DNA of 64,000 nucleotides, taken from the NCBI RefSeq assembly GCF_003725995.1, contig NZ_QIBX01000001.1:372001-436000 (forward strand), in the 5' to 3' direction. Of the stretch, positions 35,616-44,010 are shown one piece after another (positions within the stretch are counted from its first letter, which is position 1; the number at the start of each line of letters is the position of its first letter). Made by a program: the position numbers and the translations under genes. The notes under the pieces were generated by a model, which searched no databases, was not told the origin of the DNA, and was given only the letters and a program-made list of their open reading frames with translations. Source of the stretch: Slackia equolifaciens (lineage in GTDB: Bacteria > Actinomycetota > Coriobacteriia > Coriobacteriales > Eggerthellaceae).

Positions 35616-36350
35616 CTACTTTGCGTGCTTGCCGCGCGAGGCCTTATCGGAAGAGGTTGCCTCTTGGCCCTGGGCAGCGCCATCCGCCGCCTCGCCCTTG
35701 CTCTTGCGCGAGCTCATAGCGGCCTTCACGGCGCCGATGACCGCAGGCGCCACCGACACGGCGACAATGCCCAGCACGATGACCTCGAAATGCTCCTGCA
35801 CAAACGGGATGCCGCCGAAGAAGTAGCCCACGAACACGAACAGGCTCACCCAGGAGATGCCGCCTATGGCGTTGAACAACGTGAACTTGGCGAAATTCAT
35901 ATGCCCCGTGCCCGCAATAAACGGAGCGAAGGTGCGGAAGAACGGCATGAAGCGCGTGATCACAATGGTAAGGCCGCCATACTTCTCGAAGAAGTGATCG
36001 AGTTTGGCCATGCGCTCGGGCGTGAGCGCCTTGACCTTGCCGGAGTCTATGATGCGGCTGCCGAACAAGCGCGCGATCCAATAGTTGGACGTGTTGCCCA
36101 AAATGGCGGCGACCACGAACACAAGCCAGGTTACACCCACGTGCAGCCCGCCGCCGGGCGCCGAGAACACGCCCGCCGCGAACAGCAGCGAATCGCCCGG
36201 CAGAAACGGGAAGAACACCAGGCCCGTTTCCACGAACACGATGAGGAACAGCGGCGTGTACACCCAGATGGGACCCAGGGTCATAATCCAGCCCGCGATG
36301 GCTCCGCGCGGGTCGGACAGAAGGTCGACGAAGAACTGAATGATTTCCAA
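35616..36350 (-). CDS. DedA-family membrane protein
   Basis: 244 residues from a TTG start at 36350, preceded by GAGAAAGG; no ATG in frame fits the family's N-terminus. Hallmarks: FVETGLVFFPFLPGDSLLFAAG, FGNTSNYW-like region, and RFMPFFRTFAPFIAGTGHMNFAKF. Six or so membrane segments and a charged cytosolic tail rich in Lys/Glu/Ala. DedA proteins include undecaprenyl-phosphate and phospholipid flippases/translocases; the exact substrate here is not known. The SRP RNA gene lies 100 bases upstream on the same strand. Confidence 0.88.
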   Translation of the reverse strand: MEIIQFFVDLLSDPRGAIAGWIMTLGPIWVYTPLFLIVFVETGLVFFPFLPGDSLLFAAGVFSAPGGGLHVGVTWLVFVVAAILGNTSNYWIARLFGSRIIDSGKVKALTPERMAKLDHFFEKYGGLTIVITRFMPFFRTFAPFIAGTGHMNFAKFTLFNAIGGISWVSLFVFVGYFFGGIPFVQEHFEVIVLGIVAVSVAPAVIGAVKAAMSSRKSKGEAADGAAQGQEATSSDKASRGKHAK

Positions 36351-36450
36351 AACGAGCCTTTCTCGCAGCCATGCTACAGCCGAGCAGCGTCTGAATTGCG
36401 TGCATATACGCAACGCGCCGGCCAAGCGGTCGGCGCGAAAATGCCTTGAG

Positions 36451-36536
36451 CGGGATTGGGCGCTCGTCAGAGGCCCCTTATGGCTGCTACCTCCCGGTCC
36501 TGACCAGGTTCGGAACATGACGCCGCCCAAGCCCGT
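36451..36536 (-). ncRNA. ffs: Signal recognition particle RNA (small bacterial type)
   Basis: The minus strand carries the SRP RNA core: TGGTCAGGACCGGGAGGTAG followed by CAGCCATAAG, the Ffh-binding helix 8 with its GGTC/GGGAGG-type symmetric loop. The flanks GGGCTTGGGCG (36524-36534) and CGCCCAATCCC (36452-36462, minus strand) pair to close the rod. At about 86 bases it is the short 4.5S-like form without an Alu domain. Exact ends are estimated from the closing helix. Confidence 0.93.
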
Positions 36537-36725
36537 TCAAGGCATTGGTGAATTGCAGCGGAAAGTATAGCGGACATGCACGCGCATGCATCCGCCCGGC
36601 GCCATCCGTAACCAAAAGCACACACGGTTTCGGCAGCCCATCGCCTGCGATGCTCAAACTGAGCCAGAAACGCTCCCCGCATCCTGACGACGTGACGCAA
36701 AAGCAGGCGTCACGGTGGTTTTCCA

Positions 36726-36754
36726 TTGACACCGCACCGCCCTGACTTTACTAT
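36726..36754 (+). promoter_or_regulatory. Promoter of the TorD-NapGH-UvrD-like operon
   Basis: TTGACA (36726-36731) and TACTAT (36749-36754) with a 17-base spacer. The first 11 bases TTGACACCGCA are identical to the promoter at 49200, and a TTGG-GGGGG block follows both -10 boxes. Leader to the first ATG is about 120 bases. Confidence 0.65.
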
Positions 36755-36884
36755 TCTTGGTGGGGGAAATACGTGAGCGGCATTCTCGCTCAGCAATCGT
36801 TTGCATACGGAACGAATCCGTTATGGATTCGCGGGTTTTTATACCCTGAAACCGTACGACGATGCAGAGATGAGGTCGCGCCAT

Positions 36885-37724
36885 ATGGCACAGCACGATT
36901 CAACCGACTTCTTGATCGACGACTCCGACCTGGAGTCCTTCGACCCCCTAGCTGACTTCGAGGCAGACGAGGAAATCGACGACATCCCTATCGAAAGCGG
37001 TCTGTTCGACCCGCAGGATGCCGGATTCCCCGATGCCAAAACCCTTGCCGAAGACACCGAGAAAGCACGGCTGCAGCCTGCTGAGGTGCGCACCGCCGAC
37101 CTCATGGACGCCATGAAGAACCAGCGCAGCGTGCTTCTGGGCATTCTTGATTTCGTCCAAGAGCTTCGCACCGACGAAGATACGGTCGCGCTCATCAAAG
37201 AGCTCAAGAAGGACAATTACTCGGTATATTCCCCCGACAACTTCTGCCTCCTGCTGCGTCGCGCGGGCGCCATCGAGCGCGTGACCGCCGACGGCACGAG
37301 CTTCGAGGGCGTCGTGCTCGAGCCCAACCGCGTCATCATCGACGGTGCTGAATTCTGGGAGCCTGCCGATCAGCCCGAGCTTTTCTGGTCCATCACTCCG
37401 GTGGGCCAGGCGGCGCTAGACGGCTTCCAGCCGCGCACCCTCATTCGCCAAACACTTGAGGCCGAACCCGAATACCGCGGTATCTACCGCACGATCATCG
37501 AGCGCATCGACTGCGAAGAAGGCGCCGACCAGAAGGCCCTCTCCAAGATGTATGACAACAAGCCCGTGGTGGAAAAGCCTCGCCTCTTTGTTGAGCGCTT
37601 CATCAACCATCTCTCCGAAGCGGGCGCAATCGAGTGGAAAGACAAGGCATGGAGGCTCACCGAGCCCGGCCGCGAGGCGTACGCGGTGCTCGACGAGCTT
37701 GATAAAGCCGCTTCCAACGAATAG
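36885..37724 (+). CDS. Winged-helix-like protein of unknown function, respiratory operon
   Basis: 279 residues. Acidic N-terminus (DFLIDDSDLESFDPLADFEADEEIDD), then helices around LMDAMKNQRSVLLGILDFVQELRTDEDTVALIKELK, and a C-terminal winged-helix-like part (YDNKPVVEKPRLFVERFINHLSEAGAIEWKDKAWRLTEPGREAYAVLDEL). It lacks an obvious enzyme motif. It is first in the operon with TorD, NapG, NapH and a UvrD-like ATPase, 31 bases before torD, so it is likely a regulator or assembly factor for the redox system (inference). ATG 36885 was taken; an in-frame ATG at 36870 is possible. Confidence 0.7.
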   Translation: MAQHDSTDFLIDDSDLESFDPLADFEADEEIDDIPIESGLFDPQDAGFPDAKTLAEDTEKARLQPAEVRTADLMDAMKNQRSVLLGILDFVQELRTDEDTVALIKELKKDNYSVYSPDNFCLLLRRAGAIERVTADGTSFEGVVLEPNRVIIDGAEFWEPADQPELFWSITPVGQAALDGFQPRTLIRQTLEAEPEYRGIYRTIIERIDCEEGADQKALSKMYDNKPVVEKPRLFVERFINHLSEAGAIEWKDKAWRLTEPGREAYAVLDELDKAASNE

Positions 37725-37755
37725 CGCAACCCTGATTCCAATAGAGGAGGCCACC

Positions 37756-38496
37756 ATGGCTGAAGATATCATCGCAAACGAAGCGCCCAAGCTCGAAGAA
37801 CCCCTGAGCGAGGAAGAGGCGTTCAAGCAGAACCTGATCAACCTGTGCGAGAACCGCAGCGCAACCTACGGATTCCTCTCACGCCTGTATCGCGTGGAAA
37901 TCGACCAGGCGCTGCTGGATACCATGCACGCCACGCGCTACCCCGCCGCCACCGGCAACCCCGATGCCGATGAGGGCTATTACCTGATCGCCAAGTCGCT
38001 CAGCAACCTGACGCCCAGCGCTCTGACCGAGCTGGCGGTTGACTATTCGCGCACGTTCATCGGCAACTCCAACGACATGAGCGGCGCGGCGTTTCCGTAC
38101 GAGTCGTTCTACACCTCGGAGAAGCACCTGCTCATGCAGGCGGCGCGCGACGAGGTGCTGGCGATCTACCGCGCATACGGCTACGACAAGAGCGAAACCT
38201 GGGCGGAATCTGAGGACCACGCCGCCGTGGAGCTCGAGTTCATGCAGCTCATGAGCCATCGCGTAGCCAACGCCGTGCGCAAAGACCGCCTCGATGCGGC
38301 ATACAAGATGCTTGCGGTGCAGCAGGGTTTCTTGAGCGAGCACATGCTCACCTGGATGCCCATGCTCACCAGCGATATGCAGAAGTTCACCAAGACCATG
38401 ATGTACAAGGGCCTCGCCCTTCTGACCATCGGGTTCTTGGAGACCGAGCGTGAATTCCTGGACGACGTGCTGGCCGACGCGAACAAGGACGAATAG
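37756..38496 (+). CDS. TorD/DmsD-family chaperone for molybdoenzymes
   Basis: 246 residues, all-helical. NRSATYGFLSRLYRVEIDQALL, YSRTFIGNSNDMSGAAFPYESFYTSEKHLLMQAARDEVLAIYRAYGY and AAVELEFMQLMSHRV match the TorD/DmsD fold, with the Y-x-x-x-F and E-x-P-Y/F-like segments in place. These cytosolic chaperones bind the Tat signal of a molybdopterin oxidoreductase and hold it until the cofactor is inserted. The nearest client in the window is DmsA at 44-47 kb. ATG 37756 follows GAGGAGG. Confidence 0.88.
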   Translation: MAEDIIANEAPKLEEPLSEEEAFKQNLINLCENRSATYGFLSRLYRVEIDQALLDTMHATRYPAATGNPDADEGYYLIAKSLSNLTPSALTELAVDYSRTFIGNSNDMSGAAFPYESFYTSEKHLLMQAARDEVLAIYRAYGYDKSETWAESEDHAAVELEFMQLMSHRVANAVRKDRLDAAYKMLAVQQGFLSEHMLTWMPMLTSDMQKFTKTMMYKGLALLTIGFLETEREFLDDVLADANKDE

Positions 38497-38551
38497 CCCG
38501 ACCAGCTGACCGTAGCGTGAGCAAGGTACCAAGAGGACGAAAAGAGCAGCC

Positions 38552-39208
38552 ATGTCACACGAAGAGAAGCACGGAGCATCATCGGAGAAAACCTACGCCG
38601 GTATGACGCGCCGCACGCTGTGCCTGGGCGCAGGAGGCGCCGCCGTCATGCTTGCGATCGGAGGCGTGGGAGCGATTCCCGCCCAGGCGGTGGTGAGACC
38701 GCCCGGCGGACAGGACGAGGACGATTTCATATCGAAGTGCATTCGCTGCAACGAGTGCGCCGAGGTGTGCCCTCATCACATCATCAGGCCCGCCCATCTC
38801 GAGAGCGGCATCCTGAACTTCCGCGCGCCCACGCTGAACTTCGACAACGCCTATTGCGACTGGTGCGCCGAAGACAACGGCGGCGTGCCCCTGTGCGTGG
38901 AGATGTGCCCCACGCAGGCGCTCATCACGCCCGAAGGCGCGACGTTCGAGAACACCATCCTCGGCGTGGCCGAAATCAACACCACCACGTGCCTCGCCTA
39001 CCGCCTGACCGGATGCCGCGACTGCGTGGATGCCTGCCCTCTCGAGGCCATCTCGCTTGATTCCGAGAACCGCCCCGTGGTCGATACCGCCCTGTGCAAC
39101 GGTTGCGGCGCCTGCGAGGCCGCATGCGTGTCGCTCCAGGCCGGCTCGGTGGTGAGCTCCACCGACGAACGCGCCATCAAAGTCCGTCCCGTCGTGAAGG
39201 AGGCGTAG
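38552..39208 (+). CDS. NapG/MauM-like Tat-exported ferredoxin
   Basis: 218 residues. Tat signal MTRRTLCLGAGGAAVMLAIGG, then four [4Fe-4S] motifs: CIRCNECAEVCPHHII, CDWCAEDNGGVPLCVEMCPTQALI, CLAYRLTGCRDCVDACPLEAISL, and CNGCGACEAACVSLQAG. This is the arrangement of NapG, which passes electrons from a quinol-oxidising NapH to a periplasmic reductase; in a Gram-positive cell it would sit on the outer face of the membrane. It is one base from napH. No napA is in the window, so it may serve another terminal reductase. Confidence 0.88.
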   Translation: MSHEEKHGASSEKTYAGMTRRTLCLGAGGAAVMLAIGGVGAIPAQAVVRPPGGQDEDDFISKCIRCNECAEVCPHHIIRPAHLESGILNFRAPTLNFDNAYCDWCAEDNGGVPLCVEMCPTQALITPEGATFENTILGVAEINTTTCLAYRLTGCRDCVDACPLEAISLDSENRPVVDTALCNGCGACEAACVSLQAGSVVSSTDERAIKVRPVVKEA

Positions 39209-39209
39209 C

Positions 39210-40151
39210 ATGTCGAAGAAATTGCGCATCGCCATCCCCATCATCGTCATGGCCGTGCTCGCCGTGGCCTACGCGCTCCATCTGCCCCTGGGATCGCTTT
39301 CCAACTTCGGATGGGAAACCATCTCGGTGCTGTGCCCGCTTGGCGCCCTCACCACGATGCTCGCGTCCAAGACGCTTATCCCGCACGCGTTGATCTCGCT
39401 GGTCATCGCGGTCGTGGCCATTCTGCTTTTGGGCCGCGCGTTTTGCGGATGGATTTGCCCTACGCCCGTTCTTTCGCGCCTGCGCTATGCGTTCACCAGC
39501 AAATCCAAGCTCAAGGCAAAGGAGGAGGAAGCTGCCGCGCAAGACAACGCCGGCCAATCCTCCGATAAGATCGAGCTCACCGATGCCGACCGCGCCCTGC
39601 TGAAGAGCGCCTGCCGCGGCCACGGCTCCTGTGCCTCCAAAGGCACGCTCGATTCGCGCCACCTGGTGCTGGGCGGCACGCTGCTTTCCGCGGCCATCTT
39701 CGGATTCCCGGTATTCTGCCTCATCTGCCCCATCGGCCTGACGTTCGCGACCATCGTGCTGCTGATGCTGCTGTTCGGCGTGGGCGATTTGACCCTCGGC
39801 GTCATCGTCGCGCCCATCATCCTGCTCATCGAGGTCGTGTTCTTCCGCAAGTGGTGCTCGCACATCTGCCCGCTGTCGGCCATCATGAGCCTGGTGGGCA
39901 AGGCCAACCGCACCTTCGTGCCCACCATCGACGACTCCAAGTGCCTCGAGACCAGCAAGGGCGTCGCGTGCGGCAAGTGCAGCCAGGTGTGCGAAGTGAA
40001 AATCGACCCGCGCCATCCTGAACTCGGCTCGCACATGAGCGAATGCATCAAGTGCCGCGCCTGCGTGGAGGCCTGCCCCGGCCACGCCATCTCGATGCCG
40101 CTGGTCGCCCGCGCGAAGAAGCTCGAAGCGGGAGACGTAGCTGAGCAGTAG
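39210..40151 (+). CDS. NapH-like membrane iron-sulfur protein
   Basis: 313 residues. About four to five membrane helices (IAIPIIVMAVLAVAYAL; ALISLVIAVVAILLLGRAFCGWICPTP; FCLICPIGLTFATIVLLMLLFG; LGVIVAPIILLIEVVFF), with paired CxxxCP motifs FCGWICP and WCSHICPLSAIM facing the cytosol, then C-terminal clusters CGKCSQVCEVKIDP and CIKCRACVEACPGHAIS. NapH homologues oxidise menaquinol with NapG. The linker at residues 92-135 is unusually long and charged. It ends the Fe-S part of the operon, 150 bases before the UvrD-like gene. Confidence 0.88.
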   Translation: MSKKLRIAIPIIVMAVLAVAYALHLPLGSLSNFGWETISVLCPLGALTTMLASKTLIPHALISLVIAVVAILLLGRAFCGWICPTPVLSRLRYAFTSKSKLKAKEEEAAAQDNAGQSSDKIELTDADRALLKSACRGHGSCASKGTLDSRHLVLGGTLLSAAIFGFPVFCLICPIGLTFATIVLLMLLFGVGDLTLGVIVAPIILLIEVVFFRKWCSHICPLSAIMSLVGKANRTFVPTIDDSKCLETSKGVACGKCSQVCEVKIDPRHPELGSHMSECIKCRACVEACPGHAISMPLVARAKKLEAGDVAEQ

Positions 40152-40300
40152 CCGCTACCCCGACGACGACCCACCACCTGTCGGAACCGCCTCCTCCCTC
40201 CCTTTGGGCGGTTCCGACTCCTGGCGGAAGCCGGCTCATGCCAGCCGTTTTCCACCAGGAGATTCTTCAGGCAAGCACGACAACGAAAGGAACCTCCACC

Positions 40301-42199
40301 GTGACATTCGATTTTCCTCAGACCCCTCAGGCACGCATGATCTGCGGCGGCCCTCGTACCGGCAAGACGCATCGACTGGTCGAGCACGCAGCCAAGCTCG
40401 TCAGCGACGGGGCCTCTCCGCGCGACATCATCGTATTCGCGGCTACGCCCGATGCGGTCGACGCCATGCGTCGCAGGCTCGCCCGTGCGAACGAAGCGCT
40501 CACAGACGTCGACGTCATGACGGTGCGCGAATTCGTCATGGGCGTGCTCTCGTCTCCCGAAGCACGCGAGCTCACGGGGCGCGAGCCGCGCGTGCTGGAC
40601 GGCTACGAGGTCAGCTTCCTTTTGGAGGACATGAAGCGCACGGGCATTCGCCCCAAGCGCATCAAGGGCATGCTGGGCTTTTTCTATCGGTGCTATACCG
40701 AGCTTGAAAACATCATCGACCCCGAATGGCTTGAGCTCAAGGAGGAGGTCGAGGCGCATACCCGTCTGACCATGCTGCTGGACAGCCAGAAAGCCTACCT
40801 TGAAGCCGAGCTGTCCAACGCCGCCTATCGCACGCTGTCAAGCGACGAGAGCGTTCTGGCGCGCTTCAAGAAGGCCCACGTCATCGTCGACGACTACCAG
40901 ACGCTGAGCAAAGCCTCCCAGGTGGTGGCCAACCTCATCGCATCCGAATCCATCTGCATCGCGGGCGACCCGGGCTCATGCGTCCAGGCATTCGAATCGT
41001 ACCCGTACGTTGCCGGCATGGGGGAATTCGCAAACGCCCTGCCCCATGCGTCGCACGAGGATCTTGACGAAGCGCACATGGGCGCCGACAGGCTTTCCGC
41101 CATCCAGACGCTTTACGGCCATGCCGAGCTCGCCCTCGAGAAGGACGGAGCGAAAGCATGCGCGCCCACCACGGCGCAGGGAAACGACGCCTTCGAAATC
41201 CGTGAATGCCTGAACCCCGATGACGAACTGACCCAGGTACGTGATTGGATCCGCGCTCAGATTGACGAAGGAACTAGCACGCAAGACATCGCCGTAATCG
41301 TTCCCGGCACCATTTGGGAGCGCCGCGTCGCGAAGGCGCTGCGCGAGGCGAACATCGCCACGCGTCCTCAGAGTGCGGCGTTCGCCACGGGCGGCGACAT
41401 CCGCTACGAAGATGCCTGCCGCCCGGCACGCGTGCTGTGCCTGCTTTCCCTTGCCGCGAACCCTGATGACGAGGTGTCGCTTCGCGCGTGGTGCGGATTC
41501 GGAGAATACACGGTCAACGCCCAGGTGTTCGACGAGATTCGCGAGATCTGCGAACGCGAGGGAAACACCCTCCGCGAGACGCTCACCGCCATGGCTCACG
41601 GCATGGTCAGCGCCGATTCGTTCCAGTTCGCGAGCGAGGCCGAAACCGTGGTGCACGCCTATGAAGAGCTGGGGCATCATCTGGAAGCGCTTGCTGGATT
41701 CAAAGGCAAGGCCCTCGTCACTCGCGTTTTGGGGCTTATCTACCAGGAGGAACGCCCAAGCCTTCCCCTAAGCCTCGCCCATGCCCTCTCGCTTGCCAAC
41801 GAAGACGACGATGCCGCTTCGCTGTACGCCAAAATCGCCCGCATGCGCCTGTTCCCACGCCTCCCTGAAGGAGACGGCGTGCGCATCATGCGCGCAGACG
41901 CCTGCTGCGGCGTGGAGGCGAAGGCGGTTGCCGTCATGGGCGTCGTGAACGGATTCACGCCGCCGCACAGGGCCTTCGACACCGTCGCCGTAGCGCCCGA
42001 CCGCGCCGAGGCCATGCGCTCCCGTGCAGCACGCGAACTCATCGTTTCCATGGGCCTGGCGAGCGATGCCACGCTTGTCACCTACTTCACCGAAGTACCC
42101 TACCGCGAAGCCGAGAAGCTCGACCTGAAGGTGGAGTGCATCTTCATCAAAGACGGCCTGCGCAGGGCGCGCGTGGCAAAGAGCATCTTGCTCGACTGA
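40301..42199 (+). CDS. Divergent UvrD-like SF1 ATPase, respiratory operon copy 1
   Basis: 632 residues from GTG 40301 (AAAGGA upstream). Walker A MICGGPRTGKTHRL, motif Ia-like FAATPDAVDAMRRRL, Walker B HVIVDDYQTLSKAS, motif III-like ICIAGDPGSCVQAFE, IAVIVPGTIWERRVAKALREANI (motif IV/V region) and VEAKAVAVMGVVNGFTPP. In UvrD/PcrA Walker B is DEAQ or DEYQ; here it is DDYQ, so the catalytic Glu is Asp. The C-terminal motif VI (normally ALTRAR) is degenerate (AARELIVSMGLASDATLV). It may be a regulatory or DNA-repair ATPase rather than a processive helicase. It ends the winged helix-TorD-NapG-NapH operon and has a paralogue at 50477. Confidence 0.75.
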   Translation: MTFDFPQTPQARMICGGPRTGKTHRLVEHAAKLVSDGASPRDIIVFAATPDAVDAMRRRLARANEALTDVDVMTVREFVMGVLSSPEARELTGREPRVLDGYEVSFLLEDMKRTGIRPKRIKGMLGFFYRCYTELENIIDPEWLELKEEVEAHTRLTMLLDSQKAYLEAELSNAAYRTLSSDESVLARFKKAHVIVDDYQTLSKASQVVANLIASESICIAGDPGSCVQAFESYPYVAGMGEFANALPHASHEDLDEAHMGADRLSAIQTLYGHAELALEKDGAKACAPTTAQGNDAFEIRECLNPDDELTQVRDWIRAQIDEGTSTQDIAVIVPGTIWERRVAKALREANIATRPQSAAFATGGDIRYEDACRPARVLCLLSLAANPDDEVSLRAWCGFGEYTVNAQVFDEIREICEREGNTLRETLTAMAHGMVSADSFQFASEAETVVHAYEELGHHLEALAGFKGKALVTRVLGLIYQEERPSLPLSLAHALSLANEDDDAASLYAKIARMRLFPRLPEGDGVRIMRADACCGVEAKAVAVMGVVNGFTPPHRAFDTVAVAPDRAEAMRSRAARELIVSMGLASDATLVTYFTEVPYREAEKLDLKVECIFIKDGLRRARVAKSILLD

Positions 42200-42301
42200 T
42201 GCACCAAGCCTGCGTGCGAACGCCCCAAGACGCCCCGCACGCAGCATGAGCCCTGTGGCTGCCGCCTCACGCGGTCGCAGGGCACCCCTCCCGGGGGACA
42301 A

Positions 42302-42383
42302 AAAAACGTCCTTCGAGGATGCGATTCGCCGTTTGCATACGGGGGGTTGGGGGAAACGAGTCGCATCCTCGAAGGACGTTTTT
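42302..42383. terminator. Bidirectional terminator with a 23-bp perfect stem
   Basis: AAAAACGTCCTTCGAGGATG + CGA at 42302-42324 is exactly complementary to 42361-42383. The 36-base loop contains GGGGGGTTGGGGG. A-runs and T-runs at both outer ends let it stop the UvrD-like transcript from the left and dmsABC from the right. The stem is longer than usual terminators. Confidence 0.85.
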
Positions 42384-42448
42384 CTTTTGCCGCCCTCATG
42401 CGAGGCGGCGTCCTGCGCCGACATGCGCCGGCGCAGGACTTGCGTTCA

Positions 42449-43327
42449 TTAGTAGAACATGAACAGGTGCACGCCGGAGATGTAGAACACAACGCGCAGG
42501 CACACGACGCCGATGACGGCGGCGATGAGCGCTACAGCGGCCCACATCTTCCAGTTGCCCTTCTTGGTGCCCATGAAGCAGGCAACAATCGGAACCAGAA
42601 TTCCGATAACGATGACGCCAATCCACATGATCATGGCCGCGTCACCCGTGAACGGGTTGATGTTGACGGCGGCGATGGACTGCGTGGGATGGGTCAGGTC
42701 GTACCATGCGCCCACCTGCGACAGGCTGTTGCTGGCGAACGTCACCGACACGGCGGCGGCAATCGAGCACACCGCGTTGACGATGGAGCCGATGAAGGCG
42801 AATCCGCCAGGCGCCTTGACCTCGTCGTCGGACTCGCCGGTCAGCGCCATGACGACGGCGACGGTGGCGGGTCCAAGGATGCAGGCCTCGCCCAGAAGGG
42901 CGATGGGCCACAGGAACGTGTTCCAAGCGGGAACGGCTTCCATCTGGTACGAATGGCCCGAGATCAGGACCAGCAGGATGGAGGCAACGATGCCGAGGAC
43001 GGCAATCCACTTGGGAACCTGATTGTCGTTGCGGCGCAGCAGCGCCAGATACACCACGGCGATGATGGCCAGGACCACGATGATGATGAACTCCTGGGTG
43101 ATGCCGGAGGTGATGTGGCCGAAGCCGTTGAAGATGCGCGTCCAGTGCTGCAGGTGCAGGAACACGGCGATGCCGCCGATGACCAGCAGGACCGCGGAAG
43201 TGATCCAGCAGGCCATCTGGGATTTAGCAGCCTTGCCCTGGAATGCGAGCACGCACTGGGTCGCAAACGTGCCGGCGCACCACGCCATGAAAGTGGTGAA
43301 AAGAATCAGTGGCCATTGAAGTTCCAT
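42449..43327 (-). CDS. dmsC: DmsC-like membrane anchor of a DMSO reductase family complex
   Basis: 292 residues. Eight membrane helices (for example WPLILFTTFMAWCAGTFATQCVLAF; FIIIVVLAIIAVVYLALL; WIAVLGIVASILLVLISGHSY) with the DmsC pattern of HS..M...PAWNT (SYQMEAVPAWNTFLWPIALLGEACILG). It anchors DmsAB and oxidises menaquinol. ATG 43327 uses the last A of the dmsB stop (TAATG), a strong sign of coupling. It ends before the long bidirectional hairpin. Confidence 0.9.
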   Translation of the reverse strand: MELQWPLILFTTFMAWCAGTFATQCVLAFQGKAAKSQMACWITSAVLLVIGGIAVFLHLQHWTRIFNGFGHITSGITQEFIIIVVLAIIAVVYLALLRRNDNQVPKWIAVLGIVASILLVLISGHSYQMEAVPAWNTFLWPIALLGEACILGPATVAVVMALTGESDDEVKAPGGFAFIGSIVNAVCSIAAAVSVTFASNSLSQVGAWYDLTHPTQSIAAVNINPFTGDAAMIMWIGVIVIGILVPIVACFMGTKKGNWKMWAAVALIAAVIGVVCLRVVFYISGVHLFMFY

Positions 43328-44007
43328 TATTCCCCACCCTTCCATTCTCTATCGCGCAGCACGTACACGAAGCTCGGATCGTTGCCGGCGTTGGGCAGGT
43401 GATGGACCTCGGTGTTGGGGTCGTACTCCTTGCCGAGCTCGCCGAACGTGATGCGGTTGCCGGTATACAGTTGGTCGTAGGACGCCTCAGCGTTGTCGCG
43501 GTTGGGGTCGTACTCGATATTGGGGGCCTCGAACGTCTCGATGCCCTTGTCCAAATCGCCGAAGAAACGGGCGCGACCGCCGCACTGAGCGACGCACTGG
43601 GGCAGGCCGCCCTGAGACGTGACCTGCTCGCAGAGGGTGCACTTCTCCACGACGCGTTCCTCTTCGTTGAGGTAGCGCACGCCGTAGGGGCACGCCATGA
43701 CGCAGAACTGGCAGCCGATGCACTTGGACTTGTCAATCTGCACGGTGCCGTCTTCGGTGATGTGCGATGCCTGGGTGGGGCACACCTTGACGCATTCGGG
43801 GTTCTCGCAATGCTGGCACTGCGTGGGCAGGTAGTACATCGTCACGTCATTGGGGGTCTGGTAGTCGGCCTTCTTGAAGGGACCGATGCGCAGGACCTTG
43901 ATCCAGTAGTTGCCGATGGGCACGTTGTTGATGGCCTTGCAGGAGACCATGCACGACATGCAGCCGACGCAGCGGTTCAGATCGGTCAGAATCGCATAAT
44001 GGGTCAT
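43327..44007 (-). CDS. dmsB: DmsB-like ferredoxin subunit
   Basis: 226 residues with four [4Fe-4S] motifs: CVGCMSCMVSCKAINNVP, CQHCENPECVKVCPTQAS, CIGCQFCVMACPYGVRY and CTLCEQVTSQGGLPQCVAQC. No signal, as expected for a subunit exported with DmsA by the Tat route. It wires DmsC quinol electrons to the molybdenum site of DmsA. It starts 3 bases after dmsA. Confidence 0.95.
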   Translation of the reverse strand: MTHYAILTDLNRCVGCMSCMVSCKAINNVPIGNYWIKVLRIGPFKKADYQTPNDVTMYYLPTQCQHCENPECVKVCPTQASHITEDGTVQIDKSKCIGCQFCVMACPYGVRYLNEEERVVEKCTLCEQVTSQGGLPQCVAQCGGRARFFGDLDKGIETFEAPNIEYDPNRDNAEASYDQLYTGNRITFGELGKEYDPNTEVHHLPNAGNDPSFVYVLRDREWKGGE

Positions 44008-44010
44008 CGC

